A stretch of DNA of 32,885 nt from Pedobacter zeaxanthinifaciens (GTDB lineage Bacteria > Bacteroidota > Bacteroidia > Sphingobacteriales > Sphingobacteriaceae), in contig NZ_QMHP01000018.1 in NCBI RefSeq assembly GCF_003313335.1, forward strand, positions 5,218 through 38,102, written 5' to 3'. Position numbers and translations under genes: made by a program. The stretch's first letter is position 1; the number at the start of each line of letters is the position of its first letter. The notes beneath the pieces were generated by a model that did no database searches, had not been told where the DNA came from, and was given only the letters and a program-made list of their open reading frames with translations. Positions 7,733 through 16,125 of the stretch are shown piece after piece.

Positions 7733-7829
7733 AGGCTGTTTTGCTAAACAGAAAGGCACGGATACTGGATGCTGTTAAAGTATGGACGTATTTTGTAGTC
7801 GAGTTCAGTATAGCAAAATGGCCTTTTTT
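7733..7829. terminator. Long inverted repeat with T-run between convergent genes
   Basis: Arms 7733-7746 (AGGCTGTTTTGCTA) and 7811-7824 (TAGCAAAATGGCCT) pair at 12 of 14 positions and are followed by a run of six T residues at 7824-7829; the T-run overlaps the histidine kinase stop codon on the other strand. The 64-nt interval contains smaller inverted segments (AACAG/CTGTT, ATACTGG/TCAGTAT). On the other strand the outgoing side is also T-rich (TGTTTTTATTTG). It probably serves as a bidirectional terminator for the small coiled-coil gene and the histidine kinase. Confidence 0.5.
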
Positions 7830-9591
7830 ATGCTTTTGTCGGTACGGTAATGCAAAATGTACTTCCTACTCCTTCCGTACTGTCTACCGTTACATCCCCG
7901 CCGTTTCTTTGCATAAAATCTTTGCAAATCATTAAACCTAAACCTGTACCTTTTTCGTTTCTTGTTCCTCTTGAGCTGATATTTTCATCCGTAAAAAGCT
8001 TTTCTTGCAAATCGTGGGGAATGCCAACGCCGTTGTCTTTAATGCATACTTTAATCATACCAGTATTTTGATAGGATGCCGTAATCAAAATCTCACAACC
8101 TTCATTACAAAATTTGATGGCATTGTTGAGGATATTTCTAATCACAATTTGGAACATCAATACATCGGCATAGGCCACCTCATTGGGAAACACATCATGA
8201 ATAATGTGAATTTTCTTTAAACTGGCTGAGGGTAAATGGTAATTGATCTCATTTAAAATCACATTACGTACATTAAAAAACTCTTTGTTAATTCCAAAGC
8301 CTTTCAATTGGCTCCGCGACCAGTGCAAAACATTCTCTAATAAATCCGTAGTGTAAACAATGTCCTTACTTAAAGTGGGAGCAAGGTTTTTAAACTCCTC
8401 ATCTTTTAGCTCGTTAAAGGCTACCATTTTCAACACTTCTGAAAGGTTTACCATTGGGCCACGCAAATCATGGGCAATAATGGAGAAAATTCGATCCTTT
8501 AGCTGATTTACCTTTGCGAGTTCCAAAGCCTGTTCTTTAGCCAGCATAGCGTCTTTTTTGGCGGTAGTAAGGTCTTGCAGCTTAATGATGGTGATTACAT
8601 CATTAATGTTGTTCTTGTCTAGCACCAAAAGTTCGGCTTCAAAATATTTTACCTCGCCATTAATGGTCGATTGGATTTCGGCCTTTCCAACAAAGCCATT
8701 TTCAATATGCTCAATCAGGCTTGGATGTTCGCTAAGCACTTCTTTGGCCGTGTGCCCAATCATTTTTTCCGTTGCTGGAAAAGTAGTGTAGTTGTATAGC
8801 GAAACGTTATAATCGATGATGCGTAGCTTTTCATCTAAAATTAAAAAGCCGTCATCCATCAGTTCCAATACTTTTTCTCTGGCAATAGGAACAATGTCAA
8901 ACAACTTAAATCGGTAAGTGCCTAAAAAAACTAAGAAGTTGGTAAAGATGAAACTGTAAGGTGTGATGTCAAGATGGTGAATTGGCCTAACGCCGATTAA
9001 ATACAGGATGTTGCCTAACCAAGGAATGAGTGCCGCAATCAGGATGCTGTAATTCTGTTTTCTGTAAATAGAATCTGAATGCTTGAACTTGATGATGATC
9101 AAATAACAGCCGCAGGCCAATAAAATGTAAAAATATACCGTAAAAATCCGATACCATATCCCTGGCGTAATATCTACCATAGGAAAAGGCCCATCTAAAG
9201 CAAGTTTTACAGATTGGTAATGTAAATTATGGAAGGAATTGGTCCAAACCATGATTAAAGTAGCCACTGGAGGCAGCAATAAGAAAGTGATATTGAGCGG
9301 TTTTTTGTACCAACACTCCTTGTCGCAAAAACTCAAGCAAAATAAAAACCAATTTAGGGGTAATGTGGCAATTCCTATGTATTCAAATTTGATGAGGAAT
9401 AACATTTCCTCTAAGTTGGAACTAGAAAGCTCTAAGCCATAAGTGATTGACCAGATGGCGCTAGAACCCATCATTAAACCAAACCAACGTACTGCACTTG
9501 TCCCTCTGCGATAAACATACACAGCCATAATGGCCATTAAAGCGCCAAAAAACAACAGAACTAGTCCGTAGGCGTTAAAGTTTAGGTTCAT
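7828..9591 (-). CDS. Sensor histidine kinase with N-terminal 7TM domain and PAS domain
   Basis: 587-residue membrane kinase. Residues 1-225 contain about seven hydrophobic segments of the histidine-kinase N-terminal 7TM type, a PAS-like domain spans about 235-345 (MDDGFLILDEKLRIIDYN), a short coiled linker follows, then HisKA with the phospho-acceptor His374 in FSIIAHDLRGPM. The ATPase domain has the N-box RNILNNAIKF (486-494 region), G1 DNGVGIP (519-525) and G2 GTGLGL (548-553). The architecture implies that a membrane-embedded or small-molecule signal is relayed to a response regulator. None is adjacent, so it is an orphan kinase. It ends in a C-terminal TVPTKA without a receiver domain. 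Confidence 0.88.
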   Translation of the reverse strand: MNLNFNAYGLVLLFFGALMAIMAVYVYRRGTSAVRWFGLMMGSSAIWSITYGLELSSSNLEEMLFLIKFEYIGIATLPLNWFLFCLSFCDKECWYKKPLNITFLLLPPVATLIMVWTNSFHNLHYQSVKLALDGPFPMVDITPGIWYRIFTVYFYILLACGCYLIIIKFKHSDSIYRKQNYSILIAALIPWLGNILYLIGVRPIHHLDITPYSFIFTNFLVFLGTYRFKLFDIVPIAREKVLELMDDGFLILDEKLRIIDYNVSLYNYTTFPATEKMIGHTAKEVLSEHPSLIEHIENGFVGKAEIQSTINGEVKYFEAELLVLDKNNINDVITIIKLQDLTTAKKDAMLAKEQALELAKVNQLKDRIFSIIAHDLRGPMVNLSEVLKMVAFNELKDEEFKNLAPTLSKDIVYTTDLLENVLHWSRSQLKGFGINKEFFNVRNVILNEINYHLPSASLKKIHIIHDVFPNEVAYADVLMFQIVIRNILNNAIKFCNEGCEILITASYQNTGMIKVCIKDNGVGIPHDLQEKLFTDENISSRGTRNEKGTGLGLMICKDFMQRNGGDVTVDSTEGVGSTFCITVPTKA

Positions 9592-9738
9592 AGCGTTAAA
9601 AGAATACTTATATTCTTGTAAGTTGTAAATGTAGTTATTTTAAAGTTGCTAACGAAAGTAAAAAATGGGCCTCTTGTGGCAACCGCTCCAGCCTACATAT
9701 GTTGATAAATTCGTGACTAAAGCCGAGTAGTTTTTAGT

Positions 9739-9746
9739 TAATTTTG
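9739..9746 (+). promoter_or_regulatory. Possible -7 element of the dnaE promoter
   Basis: TAATTTTG matches the Bacteroidota -7 consensus TAnnTTTG and lies 21 nt before the ATG at 9768, which would give a short leader. There is no good TTTG at the expected upstream spacing, so support is partial. If real, it excludes the TTG at 9744 as the start codon and favours 9768. Confidence 0.35.
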
Positions 9747-9767
9747 ATATCCTTTATTATCTCAGCT

Positions 9768-12700
9768 ATGTACTTAATTTTTGATACAGAAACCACCGGT
9801 TTGCCACGTAATTTTAATGCCCCAATTACCGATACGGACAACTGGCCGCGTTGTGTACAAATTGCGTGGCAGTTACATGACGAGATGGGAAATTTGGTTG
9901 AACACCAGGATTATTTGGTGAAACCAGAAGGGTTTAATATCCCTTATGATGCGGAACGTATTCACGGTATTTCAACTGAATTAGCTACTGAGCAAGGCGT
10001 GCTGCTAGCTGAGGTGCTACAGAAGTTTAATGAGGTTTTGGCCAAGGCAAAATTTGTAGTCGGGCAAAATATTGGCTTCGATATTAACATTATGGGTTGC
10101 GAACTCTATCGTTTTGGTGTCGAAAACAACTTGGCTCAAATGCCTGTATTGGATACCTGTACCGAGATTACTGCCGACCTGCTTAAAATACCGGGAGGTA
10201 GGGGAGGAAAATTTAAGTTGCCAACCTTAACCGAACTACATCAATATTTATTTGGTGTTCCTTTTGGTGAAGCCCACAACGCTACTGCCGATGTGGAGGC
10301 CACTACTCGTTGTTTTTTAGAGCTTATCAAGCAACAGGTTTTTACGAAGGATGAACTACAGGTTGATACGGATTACTTCCTGAAATTTAAGGAGGCAAAT
10401 CCTTTTCCAATTGAGCCGGTAGGTTTACAGCACATTAACCTAAAAGCTGCTTCGGATGAGATAAGGAAGAAAAAAGGTACTGATACTGGCGGCGTTTCTA
10501 AACAAACTCTTGCAGATAATAAAGCTTTATTGGCCGAGGCTACTTTTGTGCATCTGCATAACCACACGCAGTTTTCGGTGCTACAAAGTACTATCGGCGT
10601 GAAGGATTTGGTAAAGGCTGCGGCAACACATCAAATGCCTGCAGTGGCTTTAACCGACCACGGGAACATGATGGGTGCATTCCATTTTGTGAACGCAGTT
10701 TTAGGTCATAATAAAGAAGCTGAAGCAAAAAATGCTGCCGCTATTGAGAAAGGAGAGGCGCCTACTGCAACGGTAATTAAACCAATTGTAGGTGTGGAGT
10801 TTTTTGTTTGCGAAAATCACACAGATAAAACCAGAAAAGATGATGGTTACCAAGTTGTGTTTTTAGCGAAAAACAAGCAAGGTTACCACAACTTGGCAAA
10901 AATGTCATCTATTGCTTACACCAAAGGCTTTTATTATGTGCCTAGGATTGATAAGCAAGTTGTTGAACAATATAAAGATAACTTGATTGTGCTTACCGGA
11001 AACCTTTATGGTGAGGTGCCAAGCAAGGTGTTAAACATGGGCGAGCGCCAAGCAGAGGAGGCTTTACTTTGGTGGAAAGAACAATTTGGTGAAGATCTTT
11101 ACATTGAATTAATGCGCCACGGTCAGGAAAACGAAGACCGTGTAAACGAGGTGCTCATTAAAATGGCTGCTCAGCATGGCGTAAAGGTTGTAGCAACCAA
11201 TAATACGTATTACGTTAATAAAAAAGATGCCCATGCTCACGATATTTTACTTTGCGTAAAAGATGCGGAAAAGTTAGCCACCCCAATTGGAAGAGGCCGT
11301 GGATTTAGGTACGGAATGCCTAATCACGAATACTACTTCAAATCAGGCGAAGAGATGAAGACGCTTTTTGCGGATTTACCTGATGCCATTACAAATATCC
11401 AAGAGGTAATTGATAAGATTGAAAGTTACAAATTGGCAAGGGAAGTATTGTTGCCAAAATTTGATATTCCTGAAGAGTTTTTGGTAGCAGAGGATGATGT
11501 GGACGGCGGTAAACGGGGTGAAAACAAGTATTTACGTCATTTAACTTATGTAGGTGCTCAAAAACGATATGGCGAGTTAACTTCTGATATCACCGACCGA
11601 CTTGATTTTGAGCTGGCAACTATTGAAAAAACCGGTTATCCAGGTTATTTTTTGATTGTACAAGATTTCATCGCGGAAGCTAGAAACAGAGATGTGTCAG
11701 TTGGGCCGGGTCGTGGTTCGGCAGCTGGTTCAGCAGTAGCGTATTGTTTGGGTATCACCAATATCGATCCTATTAAATACGATCTTCTTTTTGAGCGTTT
11801 CCTAAATCCAGATCGTGTATCCATGCCAGATATTGATATCGACTTTGATGATGAGGGTAGAGGTAGGGTAATGGATTATGTGATCAACAAATATGGCTCT
11901 AGTCAGGTGGCGCAAATTATTACCTACGGTACCATGGCTGCCAAATCATCTATACGTGATACAGCAAGGGTACTTGATTTACCTTTGTTTGAGGCCGATA
12001 AAGTGGCAAAGTTGGTGCCCAACATGAAGCTTTCTAAAATATTCAATTTAGAAGATAAGGCTTTAAAGGATGCATTACGTGGCGATGAGTATGAAAATGT
12101 AAATCAGTTAAAGGCACTAGCTTCTGGTAAAGATTTGGCTGCTGAAACGCTTCAACAAGCTATCGTATTGGAAGGTTCGGTTCGTAATACGGGTATCCAC
12201 GCCTGTGGAGTAATTATCACACCAGATGATATTACCAATTTTGTGCCGGTAGCCACAGCTAAAGACAGTGATTTGTATGTTACCCAGTTTGATAACTCGG
12301 TAGTAGAAAGTGCTGGTTTGCTGAAAATGGACTTTTTAGGGTTAAAAACATTAACGCTAATAAAGGATACCGTTAAGCTGGTTAAAAAGCGTCATGACAT
12401 TGATTTGGATCCCGATAATTTTCCAATTGATGATGTAAAAACTTATGAGCTATTCCAACGTGGTGAAACGGTAGGTATTTTCCAGTACGAGAGTCCGGGT
12501 ATGCAGAAGTACATGAAGGAATTAAAGCCTACTGTATTTGGCGACTTAATTGCCATGAATGCACTTTACCGTCCGGGACCAATGGAGTATATCCCAAGTT
12601 TTGTTAAGCGTAAACATGGTATTGAACCCATTACGTACGATTTAGATGCTTGCGAAGAATATCTGAAAGAAACTTACGGTATCACGGTTTACCAAGAGCA

Positions 12701-14198
12701 GGTAATGCTTTTATCTCAAAAGTTGGCTGGTTTTACCAAAGGTGAGGCCGACGTACTGCGTAAAGCCATGGGTAAAAAGCAAAAGGATGTACTGGATAAA
12801 ATGAAGCCTAAATTTGTAGCGCAGGCTGCTGAAAAAGGTCATGCTCCGGCTACATTAGAAAAAATTTGGAAAGACTGGGAAGCATTTGCGTCTTACGCTT
12901 TCAACAAATCTCACTCTACCTGCTATGCTTGGATTGCCTACCAAACAGCGTACTTAAAGGCACATTATCCTGCCGAATATATGGCTGCCGTACTTTCCAA
13001 CAACATGAGTGATATCAAGCAGGTAGCTTTTTTCATGGAAGAATGTAGGCAAATGGGAGTGCCAGTATTAGGCCCTGATGTAAACGAATCGGAAATGAAG
13101 TTCTCGGTAAATGCCAAAGGCGAAGTACGTTTTGGTTTATCTGCAGTTAAAGGGGTAGGAGATAAAGCTGTAGAGAGTATTATCGAAGAGCGGACTGCTA
13201 ATGGCCCATATACCTCAATTTTTGAGTTTGCCAAACGTTCTAATACACGTATCGTAAATAAAAAAGCTTATGAAAGTTTTGTGTACAGTGGTGCTTTTGA
13301 TGCTTTTGGCTATAACAGGGCACAGTACTTTTTCATAGGACCAAACGATAAGCTTAACGGTATTGAGAAGCTGATCAAATACGCTAACGATTTTCAAAAT
13401 AATCAGAATTCGTCCCAATCGTCGTTGTTTGGCGGTTCAAAAGCAGATTTGATTTTAGAACCTTCCTTTGCAATGACACCTGAATGGGGATTGATTGACA
13501 AGTTGAAGTACGAAAAAGATGCAATTGGTATCTTCCTATCAGGACATCCGTTAGATGATTATCGCTTTGAATTGGAACGTTACTGCGCCAATAAAGTGAA
13601 GCATTTGAGTATCATTAACAAAGTGCGTATGGGCGATAGCAATGAGGAAGTTTTGGCAGAGTTTGAAACGCTGAAAAATAGAGAATTGGTAGTTGGCGGG
13701 TTGGTGGCAATGGCTTCTCAGCGTATTACTAAAACAGGTAAACCTTTCGGAACTTTTGTTTTTGAAGATTACGATGATAGCTGTGAAATTGCACTTTTTG
13801 GGGACGATTTCCTAAAATTCAAACAGTTTTTAACAGAGGGCTACTTCTTGCAAATTCGTGGTAAGCTGGGCTTGCGCTTTGGAAAGGAAGGCGACTGGGA
13901 GTTTAAAATTACCAGTATCGATTTGCTTTCTGGCTTGAGAGATAAACTAACTAAGTCGCTTACTTTGTTGTTTCCAATAGAAATTTTGAACGATAGCTTT
14001 ATGCAACAAATACAGGCTATTTTAGATGAAAATAAAGAAAGTGCAGAAACACAAAACTGTAAGCTTAATTTCGAAGTTTATGATGTGGAGAAAGGTTTGA
14101 AGTTGGAAATGCCTTCGAAAAATCAACGAATTAATCCAAGTAATCAGTTTTTAAATGAAATTAAGAATTTGAATTTCGTGGACTATAGGTTGAATTAG
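9768..14198 (+). CDS. dnaE: DNA polymerase III alpha subunit with fused N-terminal proofreading exonuclease
   Basis: 1476-residue replicative polymerase. Residues 1-about 190 are a DnaQ-like DEDDh 3'-5' exonuclease: Exo I FDTETTG, Exo II GQNIGFDINI, Exo III HNATADVEAT. Then a PHP domain (VHLHNHTQFSVL, ALTDHGNM), the C-family polymerase core with GPGRGSAAGS and the catalytic acids PDIDIDFD (D688, D690, D692), a helix-hairpin-helix region, the beta-clamp/tail segments and an OB fold (LVVGGLVAMASQRIT) near 1320. An upstream in-frame TTG at 9744 was not used because MYLIFDTETTG directly starts the exonuclease fold. Exonuclease-bearing DnaE proteins of about this length are known in Bacteroidota and explain proofreading without a separate DnaQ. 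PHP metal-binding histidines look intact. The gene is divergent from the histidine kinase. Confidence 0.95.
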   Translation: MYLIFDTETTGLPRNFNAPITDTDNWPRCVQIAWQLHDEMGNLVEHQDYLVKPEGFNIPYDAERIHGISTELATEQGVLLAEVLQKFNEVLAKAKFVVGQNIGFDINIMGCELYRFGVENNLAQMPVLDTCTEITADLLKIPGGRGGKFKLPTLTELHQYLFGVPFGEAHNATADVEATTRCFLELIKQQVFTKDELQVDTDYFLKFKEANPFPIEPVGLQHINLKAASDEIRKKKGTDTGGVSKQTLADNKALLAEATFVHLHNHTQFSVLQSTIGVKDLVKAAATHQMPAVALTDHGNMMGAFHFVNAVLGHNKEAEAKNAAAIEKGEAPTATVIKPIVGVEFFVCENHTDKTRKDDGYQVVFLAKNKQGYHNLAKMSSIAYTKGFYYVPRIDKQVVEQYKDNLIVLTGNLYGEVPSKVLNMGERQAEEALLWWKEQFGEDLYIELMRHGQENEDRVNEVLIKMAAQHGVKVVATNNTYYVNKKDAHAHDILLCVKDAEKLATPIGRGRGFRYGMPNHEYYFKSGEEMKTLFADLPDAITNIQEVIDKIESYKLAREVLLPKFDIPEEFLVAEDDVDGGKRGENKYLRHLTYVGAQKRYGELTSDITDRLDFELATIEKTGYPGYFLIVQDFIAEARNRDVSVGPGRGSAAGSAVAYCLGITNIDPIKYDLLFERFLNPDRVSMPDIDIDFDDEGRGRVMDYVINKYGSSQVAQIITYGTMAAKSSIRDTARVLDLPLFEADKVAKLVPNMKLSKIFNLEDKALKDALRGDEYENVNQLKALASGKDLAAETLQQAIVLEGSVRNTGIHACGVIITPDDITNFVPVATAKDSDLYVTQFDNSVVESAGLLKMDFLGLKTLTLIKDTVKLVKKRHDIDLDPDNFPIDDVKTYELFQRGETVGIFQYESPGMQKYMKELKPTVFGDLIAMNALYRPGPMEYIPSFVKRKHGIEPITYDLDACEEYLKETYGITVYQEQVMLLSQKLAGFTKGEADVLRKAMGKKQKDVLDKMKPKFVAQAAEKGHAPATLEKIWKDWEAFASYAFNKSHSTCYAWIAYQTAYLKAHYPAEYMAAVLSNNMSDIKQVAFFMEECRQMGVPVLGPDVNESEMKFSVNAKGEVRFGLSAVKGVGDKAVESIIEERTANGPYTSIFEFAKRSNTRIVNKKAYESFVYSGAFDAFGYNRAQYFFIGPNDKLNGIEKLIKYANDFQNNQNSSQSSLFGGSKADLILEPSFAMTPEWGLIDKLKYEKDAIGIFLSGHPLDDYRFELERYCANKVKHLSIINKVRMGDSNEEVLAEFETLKNRELVVGGLVAMASQRITKTGKPFGTFVFEDYDDSCEIALFGDDFLKFKQFLTEGYFLQIRGKLGLRFGKEGDWEFKITSIDLLSGLRDKLTKSLTLLFPIEILNDSFMQQIQAILDENKESAETQNCKLNFEVYDVEKGLKLEMPSKNQRINPSNQFLNEIKNLNFVDYRLN

Positions 14199-14210
14199 GA
14201 AAAAGGGGTT

Positions 14211-14282
14211 GGTATCAGGTATCAGGGGTCAGTTATCAGGGATTAGGGGTTAGTGAGCAGTAATCAGTTTTCACGGATCAGT
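14211..14282. repeat. Short TATCAGG-type direct repeats after dnaE
   Basis: Downstream of the dnaE stop codon, imperfect copies of (T)ATCAGG(GG) recur: GGTATCAGG, TATCAGGGG, TTATCAGGG, GATTAGGGG, and later TAATCAG and GGATCAG. The block runs straight into the octamer array at 14283, so two repeat types are adjacent. Confidence 0.6.
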
Positions 14283-14390
14283 TAACCAATGAACCAGTGA
14301 ACCAATTAACCAGTGAACTAATGAACTAATGAACCAATGAACTAATGAACCAGTGAACCAATGAACCAATAAACTAGTGACCCAATGAAC
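14283..14390. repeat. Octamer repeat array (ACYARTGA) upstream of trxA
   Basis: About thirteen degenerate octamers with consensus ACCAATGA/ACTAATGA/ACCAGTGA fill 108 nt. The array ends about 28 nt before the -33 box of the trxA promoter, so it lies outside the core promoter. It has the same orientation relative to the downstream gene as the arrays before ltaE and accC. Confidence 0.85.
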
Positions 14391-14417
14391 AAAACAATGT
14401 CAAAATGACATTACACT

Positions 14418-14448
14418 TTTGATGGCACTTGAATTGATAATATATTTG
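14418..14448 (+). promoter_or_regulatory. Bacteroidota-type promoter of trxA
   Basis: TTTG (14418-14421) and TATATTTG (14441-14448) are separated by 19 nt, a full match to the Bacteroidota -33/-7 consensus TTTG and TAnnTTTG. The expected start of transcription is about 5-7 nt further, giving a leader of roughly 15 nt that is A-rich (AACATAAAAAAATTAA), typical of strong initiation in this phylum. Confidence 0.8.
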
Positions 14449-14467
14449 TAACATAAAAAAATTAAAT

Positions 14468-14785
14468 ATGGCTTTAGAAATAACAGATGCTAACTTCGAG
14501 GAAGTAGTATTAAAATCGGATAAACCTGTTTTGGTAGATTTTTGGGCAGAGTGGTGCGGTCCTTGCCGTATGGTTGGTCCAGTGGTAGAAGAAATTGCTA
14601 AAGAATACGAAGGTAAAGCTTTAGTAGGTAAGGTAAATGTTGACAACAACCCTCAAATTTCAATGCAATTCGGTATCCGTAACATTCCAGCGTTGTTATA
14701 TTTCAAAGGCGGTCAAGTAGTTGATAAGCAAATTGGAGCAGTGCCAAAATCGGTATTGGCTGGTAAATTAGATAGCCAATTATAA
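14468..14785 (+). CDS. trxA: Thioredoxin
   Basis: 105-residue cytoplasmic thioredoxin, a general protein disulfide reductant fed by thioredoxin reductase. The active-site motif WCGPC has its cysteines at residues 30 and 33, preceded by VLVDFWAE, and the cis-proline segment IRNIPALLYFKGG lies near 73-85. It has no signal peptide and the length is exactly typical. It is a single-gene transcript: a consensus promoter lies 20 nt before the start and a strong intrinsic terminator about 46 nt after the stop. No neighbours suggest a specialised partner. Confidence 0.96.
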   Translation: MALEITDANFEEVVLKSDKPVLVDFWAEWCGPCRMVGPVVEEIAKEYEGKALVGKVNVDNNPQISMQFGIRNIPALLYFKGGQVVDKQIGAVPKSVLAGKLDSQL

Positions 14786-14830
14786 AATTGAATCAATGTG
14801 CTGTCCTTGCATGGCAGACTTTAAAATAGA

Positions 14831-14862
14831 ATTCCGATGCAATCTGCATCGGAATTTTTTTT
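14831..14862 (+). terminator. Rho-independent terminator of trxA
   Basis: ATTCCGATGC (14831-14840) and GCATCGGAAT (14846-14855) form a perfect 10-bp stem around a 5-nt loop, followed by eight T residues. It ends 3 nt before the stop codon of the convergent Crp/Fnr gene and may also slow that transcript, although the T-run favours the trxA direction. Confidence 0.92.
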
Positions 14863-14864
14863 GC

Positions 14865-15488
14865 CTATAAAACAACAATCTTATTCCGTCCCAATTGTAC
14901 TTGCCCGCTATCTTCTAACTGTTTGAGTAAACGAGATACCACTACACGGGCAGTACCAAGTTCGTTGGCTAGTTGCTCATGCGTAATTTGAAGCGTTTCA
15001 TTTCCTGTTAGGCTTTTCTTTTTATGCAATAGGGCTAATAAACGTTCATCTACCTTTTTAAAAGCGATGGCATTTACAATATCTAACAGTTCTTCAAAGC
15101 GTTTATGGTAAAGCCTAAAAATATAATCCAGCCACTGCGGATATTCTTTTATAAAAATAGATACCTTATCTACCGGGAGAAATAGAATTTCTGCATCTTC
15201 TTCTACCTCAGCCTTAACTTTGCTAGTTTCATTATGCAATCCGCCTAAAAAGGACATGATACAACTTTCGCCCGCTTTGATATAATACAGTAATATTTCG
15301 CGGCCATCTTCTTCGGTACGAATCACTTTTAAAGTACCCTTCGTTACAATAGGTATTGATCGGATATGTGAATTTTCGTTCAGGATAACATCGCCGGCGG
15401 CATAGTTTTTCTTAATGCTGAATTGTTGAAGTTTTTCTAAAAGCTGCGGCGAAGATTTAAATTCTGCAATCTGTGCTAAAGTGTCCAT
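14865..15488 (-). CDS. Crp/Fnr family transcriptional regulator
   Basis: 207-residue DNA-binding regulator. Residues about 15-125 form a cyclic-nucleotide-binding-like beta roll (AAGDVILNENSHIRSIPIVTKGTLKVIR), and the C-terminal helix-turn-helix is ITHEQLANELGTARVVVSRLLKQLEDSG (about 168-195), the usual Crp pattern. There is no N-terminal cysteine cluster of the Fnr type, so it is unlikely to hold an iron-sulfur cluster; whether it binds a nucleotide is not certain, since the canonical Arg/Ser phosphate-binding cassette is not obvious. It is monocistronic and convergent with trxA. Targets are unknown. Confidence 0.87.
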   Translation of the reverse strand: MDTLAQIAEFKSSPQLLEKLQQFSIKKNYAAGDVILNENSHIRSIPIVTKGTLKVIRTEEDGREILLYYIKAGESCIMSFLGGLHNETSKVKAEVEEDAEILFLPVDKVSIFIKEYPQWLDYIFRLYHKRFEELLDIVNAIAFKKVDERLLALLHKKKSLTGNETLQITHEQLANELGTARVVVSRLLKQLEDSGQVQLGRNKIVVL

Positions 15489-15540
15489 AAGGGTAAAGTT
15501 AGCATTTAAATGATTATGCTTACAGCTAATTGCTTGATAG

Positions 15541-16014
15541 CTAAGTTTGAGGTTTAACAGACATAAAAGTACTTACTTCAGCTTGGTCGCCTAGGTAATA
15601 CTTCTCTCCATGAATGGTAAAATCAGCATGGTAAGCCCTTCGTGAATGGAGTGCTTCATCTTTCCATATTTCTAGCCAAGTGTTTAAAATAGCTTCTGGC
15701 ATTTTACCTTTAGAAATGAAGTTTTCATATTGATTTGCCTCGATACTGATACCTACAAAACCATCAGGAATTTGTTCTAATGAACTTACCGAGGCTCCAA
15801 TGATGGTAGTGTAAGCTCCCGTATAATCTGTTTCGTAATCTGTGTAAACAGCGTAAATGTCGTTATCAACTTTGTTTGGAATTTAGTGATGAATTTCCCC
15901 TTTCCAGAATTTTTCCCAAAGCGCTTCGATATCGATGCCTGATTGTCCGTTAGCGTTGGTAGTGCGTACCGCAATGCCGATAATGTTAAATTGTGAGATG
16001 TGTTGCTGTTGCAT
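15541..16014 (-). pseudogene. GyrI-like/AraC effector-binding domain protein, broken by an in-frame stop
   Basis: A 158-codon frame runs from the ATG at 16014 to the TAG at 15541 but codon 44 is TAA (15883-15885). The text before it, starting MQQQHISQFNIIGIAVRTTN, and after it (IPNKVDNDIYAVYTDYE, YTGAYTTIIGASVSSLEQIPDG, GISIEANQYENFISKGKMP) reads continuously in one frame and matches small stand-alone effector-binding proteins of the GyrI-like/integron-associated type. No frameshift is present, so one base change explains it. The first later Met is far into the domain, so no complete domain can be made from a restart. An overlapping frame at 15786-16064 is a shadow. The breakage looks recent because the rest is intact; a sequencing error or suppression remains possible. 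Confidence 0.78.
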
Positions 16015-16125
16015 ATGATTAATTTAAAATGTTGAAATGCAAAGCTCAACATCGGTTGTGACAACCCTATGGCAGTTCGTTTTTAATAATCTCAATTAAA
16101 TAAGAGAAGTCTTAGCAAGAAATTT

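Noticed and set aside
9744..9767. TTG start extending dnaE by eight residues
   Set aside because: Exonuclease fold begins directly with MYLIFDTETTG at the ATG 9768, and the TTG falls within a possible -7 promoter element.
15786..16064. 92-codon minus-strand frame overlapping the effector-binding pseudogene
   Set aside because: Out of phase with the recognisable effector-binding domain sequence; composition is not that of a protein family.
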